Assembly: GCF_001308875.1 (NCBI RefSeq)
Contig: NZ_KQ465109.1
Coordinates: 172,810-236,809 of the forward strand
Length of the DNA stretch: 64,000 bases
DNA from: Lysinibacillus sp. ZYM-1
GTDB lineage: Bacteria; Bacillota; Bacilli; Bacillales_A; Planococcaceae
Direction: 5' to 3'
This document shows, piece after piece, positions 53,593-63,669 of the stretch. Within the stretch, counting starts at the first letter, position 1, and the number at the start of each line of letters is the position of its first letter. The notes under the pieces were generated by a model, which saw only the letters and a program-made list of their open reading frames with translations, was not told the origin of the DNA and searched no databases. The translations under genes were made by a program, and so were the position numbers.

Positions 53593-54999
53593 ATGACGAA
53601 CATGAAGCAAGATCAGGAAAATATTGAAACGATTTTAACGGATGTTGTGCACCATGCTGCCAAGTTTTTTACCAGTCTTGAAGAAAGAGCCGTAACAAGT
53701 CAAGCTTATAACGTACCTGCTTCAATACTTTCTGAAGTAGGACATGGCGCTCAGTCGACACTTCAATACTTTTCACAGCATTATGCTGCAGGCTTAAGCG
53801 CCAGTGCAGGTTCAAGATATTTAGGGTTTGTTACAGGTGGGGCTACGCCTGCTTCGATTGTTGGAGATTGGTTAGTCAGTATTTACGATCAAAATCTATC
53901 CAATACGCAAGATTCTGTAGCAGGCTCAATGGAATTAGCGACGATTGATATGTTAAAAGATTTATTGCTAGTGAGTGAGGATTATCAGGGAACATTTGTC
54001 AGCGGGGCTACGATGGCTAATTTCGTAGGACTTGCACAAGCAAGAGAGTGGGTGGCGCAATACTATGGGAAAAGTACTGCGATGGATGGGTTATTTGATA
54101 TCCCACCGATAAAAATCGTCAGTGGTACGCCGCATTCGAGTATTGCCAAAGCAACTTCTATGCTTGGCATTGGGAGAAAGTCTATTCATCTTATTCCATG
54201 TCAGGAACAGCGGGAAGCGATCGATATTGCAAAATTACAACAGTTTCTTGAAGACAATCAACAAGAACCTTGTGTTGTCGTAGCAAATGCGGGAACCGTC
54301 AATACGGTTGATTTTGATGATTTACTAGCAATTGGCAAGCTCAAAAAGCGCTATAATTTCTGGCTTCATGTAGATGCGGCTTTTGGAGGCTTTGCTGCGT
54401 GTTCACCCAAGTACTATCACTTAGTCGAAGGCATTAACCATGCTGATTCTATTACGATTGATGCACATAAATGGCTGAATGTCCCTTATGATGCGGCTAT
54501 GCAATTTACCCGACATCAATCGTTACAAGTAGCCGTATTTCAAAACAATGCTGCCTACCTTGATAGCTCGCTTGAAAATCCGAATTTTAGTGATCTTACC
54601 CCTGAAAATTCACGACGCTTCCGTGCGTTGCCAGCTTGGTTTTCCCTTCAAGCTTATGGTAAAAAGGGCTATCAACAGTTAATCGAACAAAATGTACTGC
54701 TAGCTCAGCAGCTTGGACAAAAAATAGAGCAAAGTGACCAATTTACTTTGCTAGCCCCTGTTCGTTTAAATGTTGTGTGCTTTGCCATAAATCATGAAGC
54801 ACTGACAGCCGAAATGAACAAACAATTTTTGACGACATTAAATCAACAAGGCAAGGTGTTCATGACACCAACTGTTTACCAAGGTGTGCCAGCTATGCGT
54901 GCGGCTTTCAGCAATTGGCGTACAACCACAGAAGATCTAACTATTATTTGGGAAGCACTAACGACAGCCATACAATCCTTTTTCCACGAGTCCCTCTAA
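53593..54999 (+). CDS. group II PLP-dependent amino acid decarboxylase
   Basis: A 468-residue decarboxylase of the glutamate/aromatic/diaminobutyrate group. H181 stacks on PLP, D261 (HVDAAFGG) binds the ring nitrogen and K293 (IDAHKWLNVPYD) forms the Schiff base. It makes an amine from an amino acid; the substrate (aromatic amino acid, aspartate or 2,4-diaminobutyrate) is not resolvable by eye. Control by the divergent MocR protein is likely. The ribosome binding site (AGGGAAA) is somewhat distant. Confidence 0.87.
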   Translation: MTNMKQDQENIETILTDVVHHAAKFFTSLEERAVTSQAYNVPASILSEVGHGAQSTLQYFSQHYAAGLSASAGSRYLGFVTGGATPASIVGDWLVSIYDQNLSNTQDSVAGSMELATIDMLKDLLLVSEDYQGTFVSGATMANFVGLAQAREWVAQYYGKSTAMDGLFDIPPIKIVSGTPHSSIAKATSMLGIGRKSIHLIPCQEQREAIDIAKLQQFLEDNQQEPCVVVANAGTVNTVDFDDLLAIGKLKKRYNFWLHVDAAFGGFAACSPKYYHLVEGINHADSITIDAHKWLNVPYDAAMQFTRHQSLQVAVFQNNAAYLDSSLENPNFSDLTPENSRRFRALPAWFSLQAYGKKGYQQLIEQNVLLAQQLGQKIEQSDQFTLLAPVRLNVVCFAINHEALTAEMNKQFLTTLNQQGKVFMTPTVYQGVPAMRAAFSNWRTTTEDLTIIWEALTTAIQSFFHESL

Positions 55000-55150
55000 T
55001 CTATGATATCCAAATGAATAACAAGGGCGAATGTACAAATATATTTGTCCAAATTTATTACGAATTACTGCCTATGAAATCGCCCAATATGCGAGTACTG
55101 CAGATTTCTCAAATTACAATAAAATGATTATGTCAAACAAATATGCAAAT

Positions 55151-55195
55151 AAAGCACACGAACCGCCTTCAATTGAAAGGCGGTTCGTGTGCTTT
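55151..55195. terminator. strong bidirectional terminator
   Basis: A 19-bp perfect stem (55151-55169 with 55177-55195) ending in AAAGC/GCTTT. It lies between the convergent decarboxylase and HD genes and overlaps the HD stop codon. Confidence 0.9.
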
Positions 55196-55808
55196 ATTGA
55201 CCAATTTCGTGTTGTAATTGCTTTAAAAAGCTTTCCATAAATTGATGACGTTCAAGTGCCATCTGCTTGCCCTTCTCAGTTACCATTAGATCCTTTAGCA
55301 ACAACAGCTTTTCATAAAAATGAGTGACAGACGACGTATTTTTTTGACGATATTCCGACTCTGACATATTGATGCGTGCTTCTTCATCCTTATCGTAAAG
55401 CTTACGGCCTTTCGCACCACCATAAGCAAATGTTCGGGCGATGCCAATCGCTCCAATCGCATCTAAACGGTCTGCATCACGTACGATTTTGGCTTCCATA
55501 GATGTTGCTTCTAGCTCATTCCCACCATTAAATGACACTTGTGCAATACAATCTCGAATATGTTGCTTTTTTTCCTCGCTAACAGGTAGCTCTGCGATGA
55601 GTTGTTCTTCCTGTTCCTTACTATCGGTATACTTTTTATCGCTAACATCATGCAACAGCACCGCAATTTTAACTACCTCGGCATCTGCTGTTGGCTCTGT
55701 ATGTAAGATAGCTAGCGCATTTTGGTAGACACGTTCAATATGTTGAAAATCATGGCTAGCGTCAAACTTTGCATAAATTCCACTTACTTTACTCATTAAA
55801 TAATCCAT
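55194..55808 (-). CDS. HD-domain phosphohydrolase, YpgQ-like
   Basis: A 204-residue HD protein with metal ligands H19/H23 (SHDFQHIERV), the HD pair H53-D54 (LLHDVSD), and a distal Asp in VRDADRLDAIGAIG. It matches the YpgQ/YedJ group; YpgQ is a manganese-dependent pyrophosphohydrolase acting on nucleotides. In B. subtilis ypgQ and ypgR are neighbours, and here the ypgR homologue cvfC is 6 kb away with a MocR/decarboxylase pair between. Confidence 0.88.
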   Translation of the reverse strand: MDYLMSKVSGIYAKFDASHDFQHIERVYQNALAILHTEPTADAEVVKIAVLLHDVSDKKYTDSKEQEEQLIAELPVSEEKKQHIRDCIAQVSFNGGNELEATSMEAKIVRDADRLDAIGAIGIARTFAYGGAKGRKLYDKDEEARINMSESEYRQKNTSSVTHFYEKLLLLKDLMVTEKGKQMALERHQFMESFLKQLQHEIGQ

Positions 55809-56428
55809 AGTTCAAGCTCATTCCTTTCCTACACGATTATACTTTATTTATAGTCATCACGAAAAATAAAAAATCAGCACCCTTTCAATTGACTAATTTT
55901 TCAGAATATTATAAGATAAACGTACAGAACAAACTGTTTGTTCTGTACCTCATATTTTTCAGTTATGTACAACAGCTATGTGTTCGACAGTTATAACATC
56001 AACTTCAGCGGGCTTACAATTGAATAGTATGTTTGAAAGATGACGTAAGTAAAGAAAACCAATCATCAAACAAATAAAAGTGAACACTTTCCCTTAGAAA
56101 TTCTTTGTTTAACCCGCATAGCCAAATGTACAGCCGAAAACTGTGAACATCAAGTTAGTTTGTTTTTACGACCAAAAGGTTATCATCAAATTGTAGCCTC
56201 TGTGTAACTGTTTTTTCGTTATTGGTTGTTACCTTCTTCAAGTATGGATGAACGTAGCTCCTCCCAATAATAAAAATCGTACACGATGATGGCGAACAGC
56301 TAATGATACCACGTTCTATGAGTCGTACGAACACCATGAAGATTCATGTAAGCCATAAATGTATGAAGCTATAAAGGAAGTAGGAACGATTGTGATAAAA
56401 TGTAATACCTTCCCGCTGAAGGACAAAT
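55809..56428. other. gene-poor region with an orphan palindrome
   Basis: No convincing gene in 620 nt. At 55922-55948 two perfect 13-bp arms (GTACAGAACAAAC and its complement) flank a single T; this looks like an operator without an adjacent regulator. A 60-codon minus-strand frame (56155-56337) lacks a ribosome binding site and resembles nothing known. The region could be the remains of a lost gene. Confidence 0.5.
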
Positions 56429-56471
56429 AAAAGCTGCCCATCTTACAGTCAAGTAGATGATGGCAGCTTTT
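56429..56471. terminator. terminator of the hyu-OPT-DUF917 operon
   Basis: AAAAGCTGCC (56429-56438) and GGCAGCTTTT (56462-56471) with further internal pairing (CATCTTAC / GTAGATG region). Confidence 0.75.
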
Positions 56472-56501
56472 ACTGTTTTATTTGCTATTTAGTTGTAGAT
56501 C

Positions 56502-57545
56502 TTACAAAACGCCCTTAATGACCTCATCAATTTCTTGTAATAGCGCTTGATTTTGCATCGTTGAACTTAAGGTTAAATGAGATTGATCAACGTGGATGAC
56601 CGCTACATGCATACCCTCTTTTATGCTAGCACTTGGTACTGGTAGCATCTTTTCTGTATCGAATGTCATGATAAGATCTGGGAATTTCGATGGTAGCTGT
56701 CCTTCCTTCGATAACGTCATATATTCATTCCAGAAAGTTAAATGGTAATCGCCAACAGATAATTTCCCTACGTCAAAGCCATTTTCTTTCGTTAACGAGT
56801 AATCTGTGACCTCACCAGATACGATGTGCACTCCATTTAATTGGTGCAGAACATTAGCCAATTTTTCGTCAAAAGTTTGTCCTTTTAAGAAGCTATAGCC
56901 GAGCTCAATCGCCATGGAAATGGCCTTCGGTGCACCATGTTTTTGTAAATAATCTATCGTCACAGAATTCCTCGTTACACCTACTAATCCTCCAGCTAAA
57001 ATTGAAGCTTGTCGTGCTGTTTTCGCTGTATTTTGTAAATGGCCTTCTACATACCCTTGAACCGCAAAATCATCTTTGCCACCTGCGTAAAATAGCACAG
57101 ATTGATAGTCTTGTTGTTCATGGAGATTGAGGGAACCCATAATTCCCGTTGGATGTGCCCGCCCATTACACGGGGCATCCACAACAGGCACATTTAATAA
57201 AACAGACTGCAACCAGCCATTAATTGTCGTGATGGCACCATTTTCATTGGTAATGATGCCCTTTAGACGTTGATTGGTATATGTGTTCATGCTGCGATAG
57301 CTCCAACAAAGCTGTTCATTCGAAATATATTGATCGGCTGCTGAAGGTGCGCCTACCATGGCTACACACGCTACTAAATCTTCATGATCTAATTCGGTGA
57401 TATCGACTAATTGTGGTTCCCCAGCAGCAAAGATTTCTTCCACCAGTTTGAGCCCTTCCTCTAGAAGACCTCCTCCGCCGCCACCAAGGATCGCTCCTCC
57501 ATAAACCGCAGCAATTCCATCCTCATATGTTAATACTTTTGCCAT
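56502..57545 (-). CDS. DUF917 / S-methyl thiohydantoin desulfurase-family protein
   Basis: A 347-residue DUF917 protein, a family now associated with S-methyl-thiohydantoin desulfurase activity. The glycine-rich GGAILGGGGGG near residue 17, APCNGRAHPTGIMGS near 130 and ARQASILAGG-VGVTRNS near 185 are typical. It is the last gene of an operon with HyuA/HyuB (hydantoinase/oxoprolinase family), so a role in hydantoin or related cyclic-amide turnover fits. AAGGAG supports the ATG. Confidence 0.83.
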   Translation of the reverse strand: MAKVLTYEDGIAAVYGGAILGGGGGGLLEEGLKLVEEIFAAGEPQLVDITELDHEDLVACVAMVGAPSAADQYISNEQLCWSYRSMNTYTNQRLKGIITNENGAITTINGWLQSVLLNVPVVDAPCNGRAHPTGIMGSLNLHEQQDYQSVLFYAGGKDDFAVQGYVEGHLQNTAKTARQASILAGGLVGVTRNSVTIDYLQKHGAPKAISMAIELGYSFLKGQTFDEKLANVLHQLNGVHIVSGEVTDYSLTKENGFDVGKLSVGDYHLTFWNEYMTLSKEGQLPSKFPDLIMTFDTEKMLPVPSASIKEGMHVAVIHVDQSHLTLSSTMQNQALLQEIDEVIKGVL

Positions 57546-57561
57546 CGATCATTACTCCTTT

Positions 57562-59136
57562 CTATTTCCCTATTTTTAGAATAGAAGAGAAGAAGCTGTA
57601 TAAAGCGTCCCCAGCAATAACCCCTGCTGCAAAGACAGTCATTTCAGATTCTCTCTTACCTTTCGTCACGTACGTGAAAATAACACGAAGTAAGATACCA
57701 GCTAATACCGCCCATCCAGCAATTGGATTGATCAGTAATAAACCTGTAGCAAAAAGAATACCCATTTGTCGTTTTGAACCACCAATCAATTGGATCAATG
57801 CCCCTGGAATAGCCCAAATCATTAGTTGTTTCGCTACATCGCCCGTAACGCCAGATTGAATAGTTGCTGCATAAACATGGTTAACAGGTGCTACTAAACC
57901 TTGTGCAAAATATGATTTGTAGGATAATAATACAACAATCGCAGAAATTGAGAAGGCTAACATACCAGCGATCATTTGCTGTTTGCGCCCTTCTTTTTCT
58001 AATGCTGGATCACTACCATTCCCACGTAAAATAAAACCTGTTTTCAAATCATAGCCCATATCCGCAAATGCTACCCCTGTAGCTGCACTATAACCTGCCA
58101 ATAACGCAAGAGCTGGTGCAGGGAAGCCTATTAAAATACCAACAATCAGTGTAATAAATGCCACTGCAAACGCTGGGAACCAACCAGCATGCATCGCCGC
58201 AATACCAACGATAAGCTCATGTACAAATGCTGCAATTGTTGCAAAGACGATGAAACCTATTAACATTCCGAACGACATATGTGTGATAATACCGCCTAAA
58301 ATAGCGATTAATAAGGCAATCGCTAAATAAGCAATAAACCCTACACCGAAACCTCGGCGAATTTCTTTAGCATCTTTTGAATAGCTTAACTCTTCTGACT
58401 TTTTCGCAGAGCGTTTACTTAGGAGAGTGAAAGCTACTTGGAACAGAGCCACGATGCCGGCACCAATCATAATGCCATGTGGAATATAATAGGCATTTAA
58501 ATCAATATTAAATAATTGAACAGAATAGCCTCTTAGTAAAAGACCAATCCCAAACATCGTAAGCGCCCAAATATTACCGATAAACGCTACCCCAAAAGCT
58601 GACATTGGAATTTTAAGAACAGATCCCACGATACCGAGTAAAACACCACCAATTAATACCTTGGCATTTTTACCGCCTTTATCACCAGCTTTAATTGCTT
58701 CAGCTGTCGCAATCCCTGGTGGCCAAGTTCCTGCAGCTGGGAAAATCTTTGTATCAAAAAATTTATATAATAATAAAGCATCAACAAACATCGCTAAAAT
58801 AACACCGATAAACAACGGTAATACTAAATTTTCATAGCCTAAAACATATGGAATACCAATTGGCAACATTAAGCTACTCGCAGCACTAAAAGTAGCTGAT
58901 GAAATGGCCGTTTGAATGATATTTTGTCTATGCACCGATTTAAATGCAATTAATTTGCCAATTGGAATTCTTCCTAAAATCATCGCGAATATTGCCCCAA
59001 CAATAGATGTATTGGCAGAAATCCCTAAAGTCGTAATCAGCTGTATCCCAATAATGGCCCCAATAACAGATGTTAAGACGATCATTAGTAGAGTTACAGG
59101 CTCCAAAGCCCGTGGATGTAATACTTTATTATTCAT
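57562..59136 (-). CDS. OPT-family oligopeptide/metal-chelate transporter
   Basis: A 524-residue membrane protein of the OPT/YSL superfamily with about 14 hydrophobic helices and typical segments GTWPPGIATAEAIKAGD and GYSAATGVAFADMGYDLKTG. Members import peptides, siderophore-metal complexes or modified amino acids, driven by protons. Its place between IclR and DUF917 genes suggests it brings in the substrate of the hyuAB/DUF917 enzymes. AGGGGAG supports the ATG. Confidence 0.88.
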   Translation of the reverse strand: MNNKVLHPRALEPVTLLMIVLTSVIGAIIGIQLITTLGISANTSIVGAIFAMILGRIPIGKLIAFKSVHRQNIIQTAISSATFSAASSLMLPIGIPYVLGYENLVLPLFIGVILAMFVDALLLYKFFDTKIFPAAGTWPPGIATAEAIKAGDKGGKNAKVLIGGVLLGIVGSVLKIPMSAFGVAFIGNIWALTMFGIGLLLRGYSVQLFNIDLNAYYIPHGIMIGAGIVALFQVAFTLLSKRSAKKSEELSYSKDAKEIRRGFGVGFIAYLAIALLIAILGGIITHMSFGMLIGFIVFATIAAFVHELIVGIAAMHAGWFPAFAVAFITLIVGILIGFPAPALALLAGYSAATGVAFADMGYDLKTGFILRGNGSDPALEKEGRKQQMIAGMLAFSISAIVVLLSYKSYFAQGLVAPVNHVYAATIQSGVTGDVAKQLMIWAIPGALIQLIGGSKRQMGILFATGLLLINPIAGWAVLAGILLRVIFTYVTKGKRESEMTVFAAGVIAGDALYSFFSSILKIGK

Positions 59137-59158
59137 AGTGTCAGCTCCCCTATTGCTG

Positions 59159-59911
59159 TTATAGTTTTGAAATGTGTGATTGTATCTGATGAGCTACTTT
59201 CACTAACTGTTCAAGCATATATTTCTCCCTTTGATCATTTATATCGTATACTAATCCAGAAATTGTAAGAGATGCGATTATTTCTTTCTTATAGTTGAAT
59301 AACGGTACACTGATGCCAAAAGCGTGTTCATTATATTCGCCAATGGTCACACACCATTTATTTTGGTGGATGCATTGCAGCTCCTCCCTTAACGTCTCAA
59401 GAAATTCTTGATGCTCTTCTTTCGATTGCTTGTTTTGAAAAAAGGCTATTAATTCAAGTTGTCTGTCCTCCTCTAAGAAGGCAAACATGACTTTACAGGA
59501 AGCACCGATGTAAAGGGGTGTCTTTGTTCCTAAAGACACCGCATACTTTACATTTTTATTACTTTCGGCGATTTTCGTTGTGACACCATATTCATTGTCC
59601 ATATAAGTGAGAAATACCGATTCGTTAATTTCACTTGCAAGATTTCCCATCAATTCATAAATGGTCGAGTGTGGGTCCTTCGTATGTGAGAGCACATCAT
59701 AAAAAAGAAACATTTTATAGCCTAATTTATATTTTTTTGTACTCTCATCTTGTATTAAATAACCCGCTTCTGTAAATGTATTGATGGTTCTTTGTACGAC
59801 ACTTGTCGGCATTTTCATCATGCGCGAAATTTCACGAACACCTAATGCATTTTCTGTCGTCGCAAAACACTCTAGTATATCTAATGAGTTTTTTAATGTC
59901 TTGACAGTCAT
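59159..59911 (-). CDS. IclR-family transcriptional regulator
   Basis: A 250-residue IclR protein with an N-terminal winged HTH at about 1-65 (ALGVREISRMMKMPTSVVQRTINTFTEAGYL) and a C-terminal GAF-like effector domain at about 75-245. It is encoded inside the operon it probably regulates, between hyuB and the OPT gene. The 17-bp palindrome ahead of hyuA is its likely operator. Confidence 0.9.
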   Translation of the reverse strand: MTVKTLKNSLDILECFATTENALGVREISRMMKMPTSVVQRTINTFTEAGYLIQDESTKKYKLGYKMFLFYDVLSHTKDPHSTIYELMGNLASEINESVFLTYMDNEYGVTTKIAESNKNVKYAVSLGTKTPLYIGASCKVMFAFLEEDRQLELIAFFQNKQSKEEHQEFLETLREELQCIHQNKWCVTIGEYNEHAFGISVPLFNYKKEIIASLTISGLVYDINDQREKYMLEQLVKVAHQIQSHISKL

Positions 59912-59923
59912 TTATTTCTCCCT

Positions 59924-61603
59924 TTAAGCGTTTTGATAACCGTAATGCTTTCTCGCTACTTCTACAGAAATATATTCATTTAACAAATCATGTTCAATGG
60001 CCTCTTTGCTTCGTTCAAGTGGATTACCATAACCACCGCCTGTAGCTGTAACAAGCTCAATACGGTCGCCTTTTTGCAATTCATAATTGGCTAGTACACC
60101 AACTGGTCCAATTGTTGTTCCATCTTTTTTGTGAACGATTAAATAGTTATGAGAGCCTTCTTCTCCATCACTTAATCCGAATGGCGCGAATTGATGTCTA
60201 CCTAAGTTAACAGAAACCTTTTGACCATCATTATTGATGGTATACACGCGACGTACACCTAAACCACCTCTAAATTGGCCTGCACCTGCACCGTCACAAT
60301 TTAAGCTATATTCATCAATTTGAATCCCATATTTGGTTTCAGCAATTTCCACAGGAAGATTATAGGTTTCACCATCCCCCATACAGTATTGCCCACTTTG
60401 ACCATCTTCATCATTCGCTGCTCCCCAACCACCAACTGATGGTTCAACGATGAGGAATGACTCATCATTTTCAGGGTTTTTACCTGTCAGAATAAACGTA
60501 CAAACAGATTGTAAGTGACCTGCAGATAATCTTTCTGGTAAATGTGGTGCAAGTGCTTTCCAAATTAAATCTGCTGCTCCAATACGTGCCTCAAAGTTCA
60601 TGGATACTGGGTGTGGACGTTTAGCCGAGACAATGGAATTTTCATCCGTTAAAATCGTTAAGCGTTTAAAGACCCCCTCGTTAATCACATCAATATCCCC
60701 AAGTAATGCCAAGAACATAACACGCACACTCGCCATTAAGCCAAATTGTGAACAGTTTACTGGCACATTCACCGCTGGGTGTGAGCCCCTAAAATCACAA
60801 ATAAATTCTTGGTCACTAATCGTAACTTTCACTTTAATCGGGTAAGGTCCTCCCTTTAATGGATCCCCCTCAATAAAGTCCTCCGCATAAAACTCGCCTT
60901 TTGGTAAATGTTGAAGCTCATGCTCCACAATTTTCTCACCCTTGTCCAATAATTTTTGAATGGATAATTTCACCGATTCGGCACCAAACTTCTGACAAAG
61001 CTCTGCGATTCGTTTTTCACCCGTTTTTAAGGCAGCAACTTGTGCAAACATATCGCCGATAGATAGTTCTGGTAAACGAACATTTGTAGAAATAATCTCA
61101 TAAATGGCTTCGTTCAATTCCCCTTTATGATAAAGTTTGACACCTGGTAGTTGTAGACCTTCCTGATAGATTTCATTGGAATTACTTGTAAATGAACCAG
61201 GATCCATGCCCCCTACTTCTGTCCAGTGTGCTTTATTGGCTGAGTAAGCAATAATTTCACCGTTATAGAAAATTGGGAGTACTAAGCCGACATCTGATAA
61301 ATGCGATCCTCCCCCAACGTATGGGTCATTTATAATAATGACATCGCCTTCGTGTAACTTTTTGCCATTATCGAACTTTTCAATCACTCGTTGCACCATT
61401 GGACTTAGCATCCCAATAAAGCTTGTAACACCATTTCCTTGGCTAATTAAGTTACCCTGTGCATCTGTTAAACCACAAGCATAGTCTAATACTTCATAGA
61501 TAACCGGACTCATCGAAGAACGTGCTAGTGCCACAAACATCTCATCTCCTATGGCTAACAATGAATCCTGAATAATCTCTACAGCAAAAACGTCTTTTTT
61601 CAT
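59924..61603 (-). CDS. hyuB: hydantoinase/oxoprolinase family subunit B (HyuB)
   Basis: A 559-residue protein of the HyuB/acetone-carboxylase-alpha/oxoprolinase-beta family. The N-terminal VEIIQDSLLAIGDEMFVALARSSMSPVI, the metal-site region INDPYVGGGSHLSDV and the GGLGVRR segment (about residue 445) are characteristic. With HyuA it forms an ATP-dependent ring-opening amidohydrolase of the 5-oxoprolinase type or a carboxylase-like complex. Its start is 3 nt after hyuA and its ribosome binding site lies inside the hyuA end. Confidence 0.9.
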   Translation of the reverse strand: MKKDVFAVEIIQDSLLAIGDEMFVALARSSMSPVIYEVLDYACGLTDAQGNLISQGNGVTSFIGMLSPMVQRVIEKFDNGKKLHEGDVIIINDPYVGGGSHLSDVGLVLPIFYNGEIIAYSANKAHWTEVGGMDPGSFTSNSNEIYQEGLQLPGVKLYHKGELNEAIYEIISTNVRLPELSIGDMFAQVAALKTGEKRIAELCQKFGAESVKLSIQKLLDKGEKIVEHELQHLPKGEFYAEDFIEGDPLKGGPYPIKVKVTISDQEFICDFRGSHPAVNVPVNCSQFGLMASVRVMFLALLGDIDVINEGVFKRLTILTDENSIVSAKRPHPVSMNFEARIGAADLIWKALAPHLPERLSAGHLQSVCTFILTGKNPENDESFLIVEPSVGGWGAANDEDGQSGQYCMGDGETYNLPVEIAETKYGIQIDEYSLNCDGAGAGQFRGGLGVRRVYTINNDGQKVSVNLGRHQFAPFGLSDGEEGSHNYLIVHKKDGTTIGPVGVLANYELQKGDRIELVTATGGGYGNPLERSKEAIEHDLLNEYISVEVARKHYGYQNA

Positions 61604-61606
61604 GAT

Positions 61607-63643
61607 TTATTTCCCCTCCATCTCTACAATCAAATTGCCATATTTATCAATTTCTATAGATTGCTTTTCATTGATCACGACTGTAGATGTTGGGTTTTCT
61701 ACGATTGCTGGACCTGTAATGACATAGCCCGGAGCTAGCTTTTGTTGATCATACACATTGACCTCTACCCAACCCTTTTCTTTCACATATAAGTTGCGTT
61801 TTGTTTTGATACATGTTGACACATCAATATGAGAGAAATCTAATTCTTTAAATTGAACAGCCTCATCTTTTCCATAGATGGTAAGGTGTAGATTTACTAA
61901 TTCTATTGGAGTAGTTGGTAAATCGAATGAAAATTCTTGTTTATGTTTAACATGGAATGCCTCTGCCAATTGATGAAGCACTTCATCATGAATGGTGCTA
62001 TTTGAAGCATTCAATTTTACTGCATGCTCTTGGCCTTTATAGCGTAAATCATAATTAATCTCGAAATAATAATGCTCTTTTGATAAAGGTGCATCTGCAT
62101 AGGCATTTGCAATCGCTTGATCAATATTTTCTTGAATTTCCGCAAGATGAGCTTGATTAAAGTCCATTAAACTTGTTTGGATATAGTCTTGTCGATACTC
62201 TGTCATCATCATGCCTAATGCAGAAAAAACAGAAGAACCATATGGAATAATGACTTTTTTCATGCCTAATTCTTCCGCTAAATTAATGGCATGTAATGGA
62301 CCGCCACCACCAAAGGCTACCATTGTAAAATCTTCTGGATCATAGCCTTTACGAATGGAGATTAGCTTCAATGCATTTAACATATTCGAGTTCGCAATAT
62401 CTAAAATGCCTTGTGCTGCTTCTTCGGCTGAAACATTAAAAGGTTTCGCAATCGCCTCAACAAGTGCCTCCTCCACTTTGTCAATAGACACTGGATTATC
62501 GAAGTTCGCTAATGATAATTTTCCTAAATAGACATTTGCGTCTGTAATCGTAGGCTGTGTATTACCTAAACCATATGCTACAGGACCTGGGTTTGCACCA
62601 GCAGAATCTGGTCCAACCTTTAAGGAACCAAACTGATCTACACGAGCGATAGAGCCCCCACCATTGCCGATTTCAACTATATCCACAACAGGTGTTTTGA
62701 TTGGATAGCCAGCAAATTTTTCATTTCTTTCGATATAATAATCTGTTGTAACATTTACTTTGCCATCTGTAATAAGTGAGCATTTTGCTGTCGTACCACC
62801 TACATCAAAGGCGATAATATTGGATTCATTTAGAAGTTCACCTAATTTTGCAGCTCCAAACATACCCGCTACAGGACCAGATTCAACTAGATTGATTGGC
62901 AACTCCATTGCTTTATCAAAGCTTGTTGTTCCCCCATTTGATTGCATAATTTTCAGATGATCTGTAATACCGATTGTGCTTAATTTTTCTTTTAAACTTT
63001 TTAAATAAGCGTGAGCAATTGGCTTCACATATGAATTTAAAACAGTTGTGTTTGTTCTTTCATATTCACGATATTCCTTAATCGTTTCGCTTGAAAGTGT
63101 AATATACACTTCAGGCCAAATTTTTAAAATTTCTTCTTTTAGCTGCTGTTCGTGAATTGGATTTTTATAGCCATGAATCAAAGAAATTGCAATAGCCTCT
63201 ACACCCAATTCCTTAAATTGACGAACAATATCTCCGACTTCATCCCTATTAAGCGCTTTCATAATATTTCCTTTAAAATCAATGCGCTCATCGATTTCTT
63301 GTCGTAAGTAACGCTCTACAAATGGCTCTGGCTTTTTATATTTAAAATTATATAAGTCTGGTCGATTTCCACGTGCAATTTCTAATACATCACGGAAGCC
63401 TTTTGTAGTAATTAGCCCAACTACGCCCCCTTTTCTCTCGGTTAATGTATTGATAATAACTGTTGAACCATGAATAAATGATTCAATGAGAGAATCCTCG
63501 GTTACATGTCGTCCTAATACGTTTAATATACCATCCTCAAAATGCCCAGGTGTTGTATGTCCCTTGTCAAAATGAAGATTTCCCTTTTCGTCTGTATAAA
63601 CTAGGTCGGTAAAAGTACCGCCAATATCTGTTGCGATTTTCAA
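61607..63643 (-). CDS. hyuA: hydantoinase/oxoprolinase family subunit A (HyuA)
   Basis: A 678-residue ATP-binding subunit of the HyuA/5-oxoprolinase-alpha family, with an ASKHA-type phosphate loop at the very start (ATDIGGTFTDLVY, residues 4-16), a second at IAFDVGGTTAKCSL, and GGGGPLHA near 425. It phosphorylates or activates a cyclic amide such as 5-oxoproline or a hydantoin for ring opening by HyuB. TTG 63643 with GGAGGGATGGAG upstream is chosen; the frame to 63754 runs through the promoter and operator. Confidence 0.9.
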   Translation of the reverse strand: MKIATDIGGTFTDLVYTDEKGNLHFDKGHTTPGHFEDGILNVLGRHVTEDSLIESFIHGSTVIINTLTERKGGVVGLITTKGFRDVLEIARGNRPDLYNFKYKKPEPFVERYLRQEIDERIDFKGNIMKALNRDEVGDIVRQFKELGVEAIAISLIHGYKNPIHEQQLKEEILKIWPEVYITLSSETIKEYREYERTNTTVLNSYVKPIAHAYLKSLKEKLSTIGITDHLKIMQSNGGTTSFDKAMELPINLVESGPVAGMFGAAKLGELLNESNIIAFDVGGTTAKCSLITDGKVNVTTDYYIERNEKFAGYPIKTPVVDIVEIGNGGGSIARVDQFGSLKVGPDSAGANPGPVAYGLGNTQPTITDANVYLGKLSLANFDNPVSIDKVEEALVEAIAKPFNVSAEEAAQGILDIANSNMLNALKLISIRKGYDPEDFTMVAFGGGGPLHAINLAEELGMKKVIIPYGSSVFSALGMMMTEYRQDYIQTSLMDFNQAHLAEIQENIDQAIANAYADAPLSKEHYYFEINYDLRYKGQEHAVKLNASNSTIHDEVLHQLAEAFHVKHKQEFSFDLPTTPIELVNLHLTIYGKDEAVQFKELDFSHIDVSTCIKTKRNLYVKEKGWVEVNVYDQQKLAPGYVITGPAIVENPTSTVVINEKQSIEIDKYGNLIVEMEGK

Positions 63644-63669
63644 GACTCCATCCCTCCGTGTCCCTATTA

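Noticed and set aside
55922..55948. LexA/SOS box
   Set aside because: GAAC and GTTC are present but 9 nt apart, not the CGAAC-N4-GTTCG spacing of Bacillus LexA sites.
56155..56337. 60-codon minus-strand frame in the gene-poor region
   Set aside because: No usable ribosome binding site at its first ATG and no recognisable family; possible remnant only.
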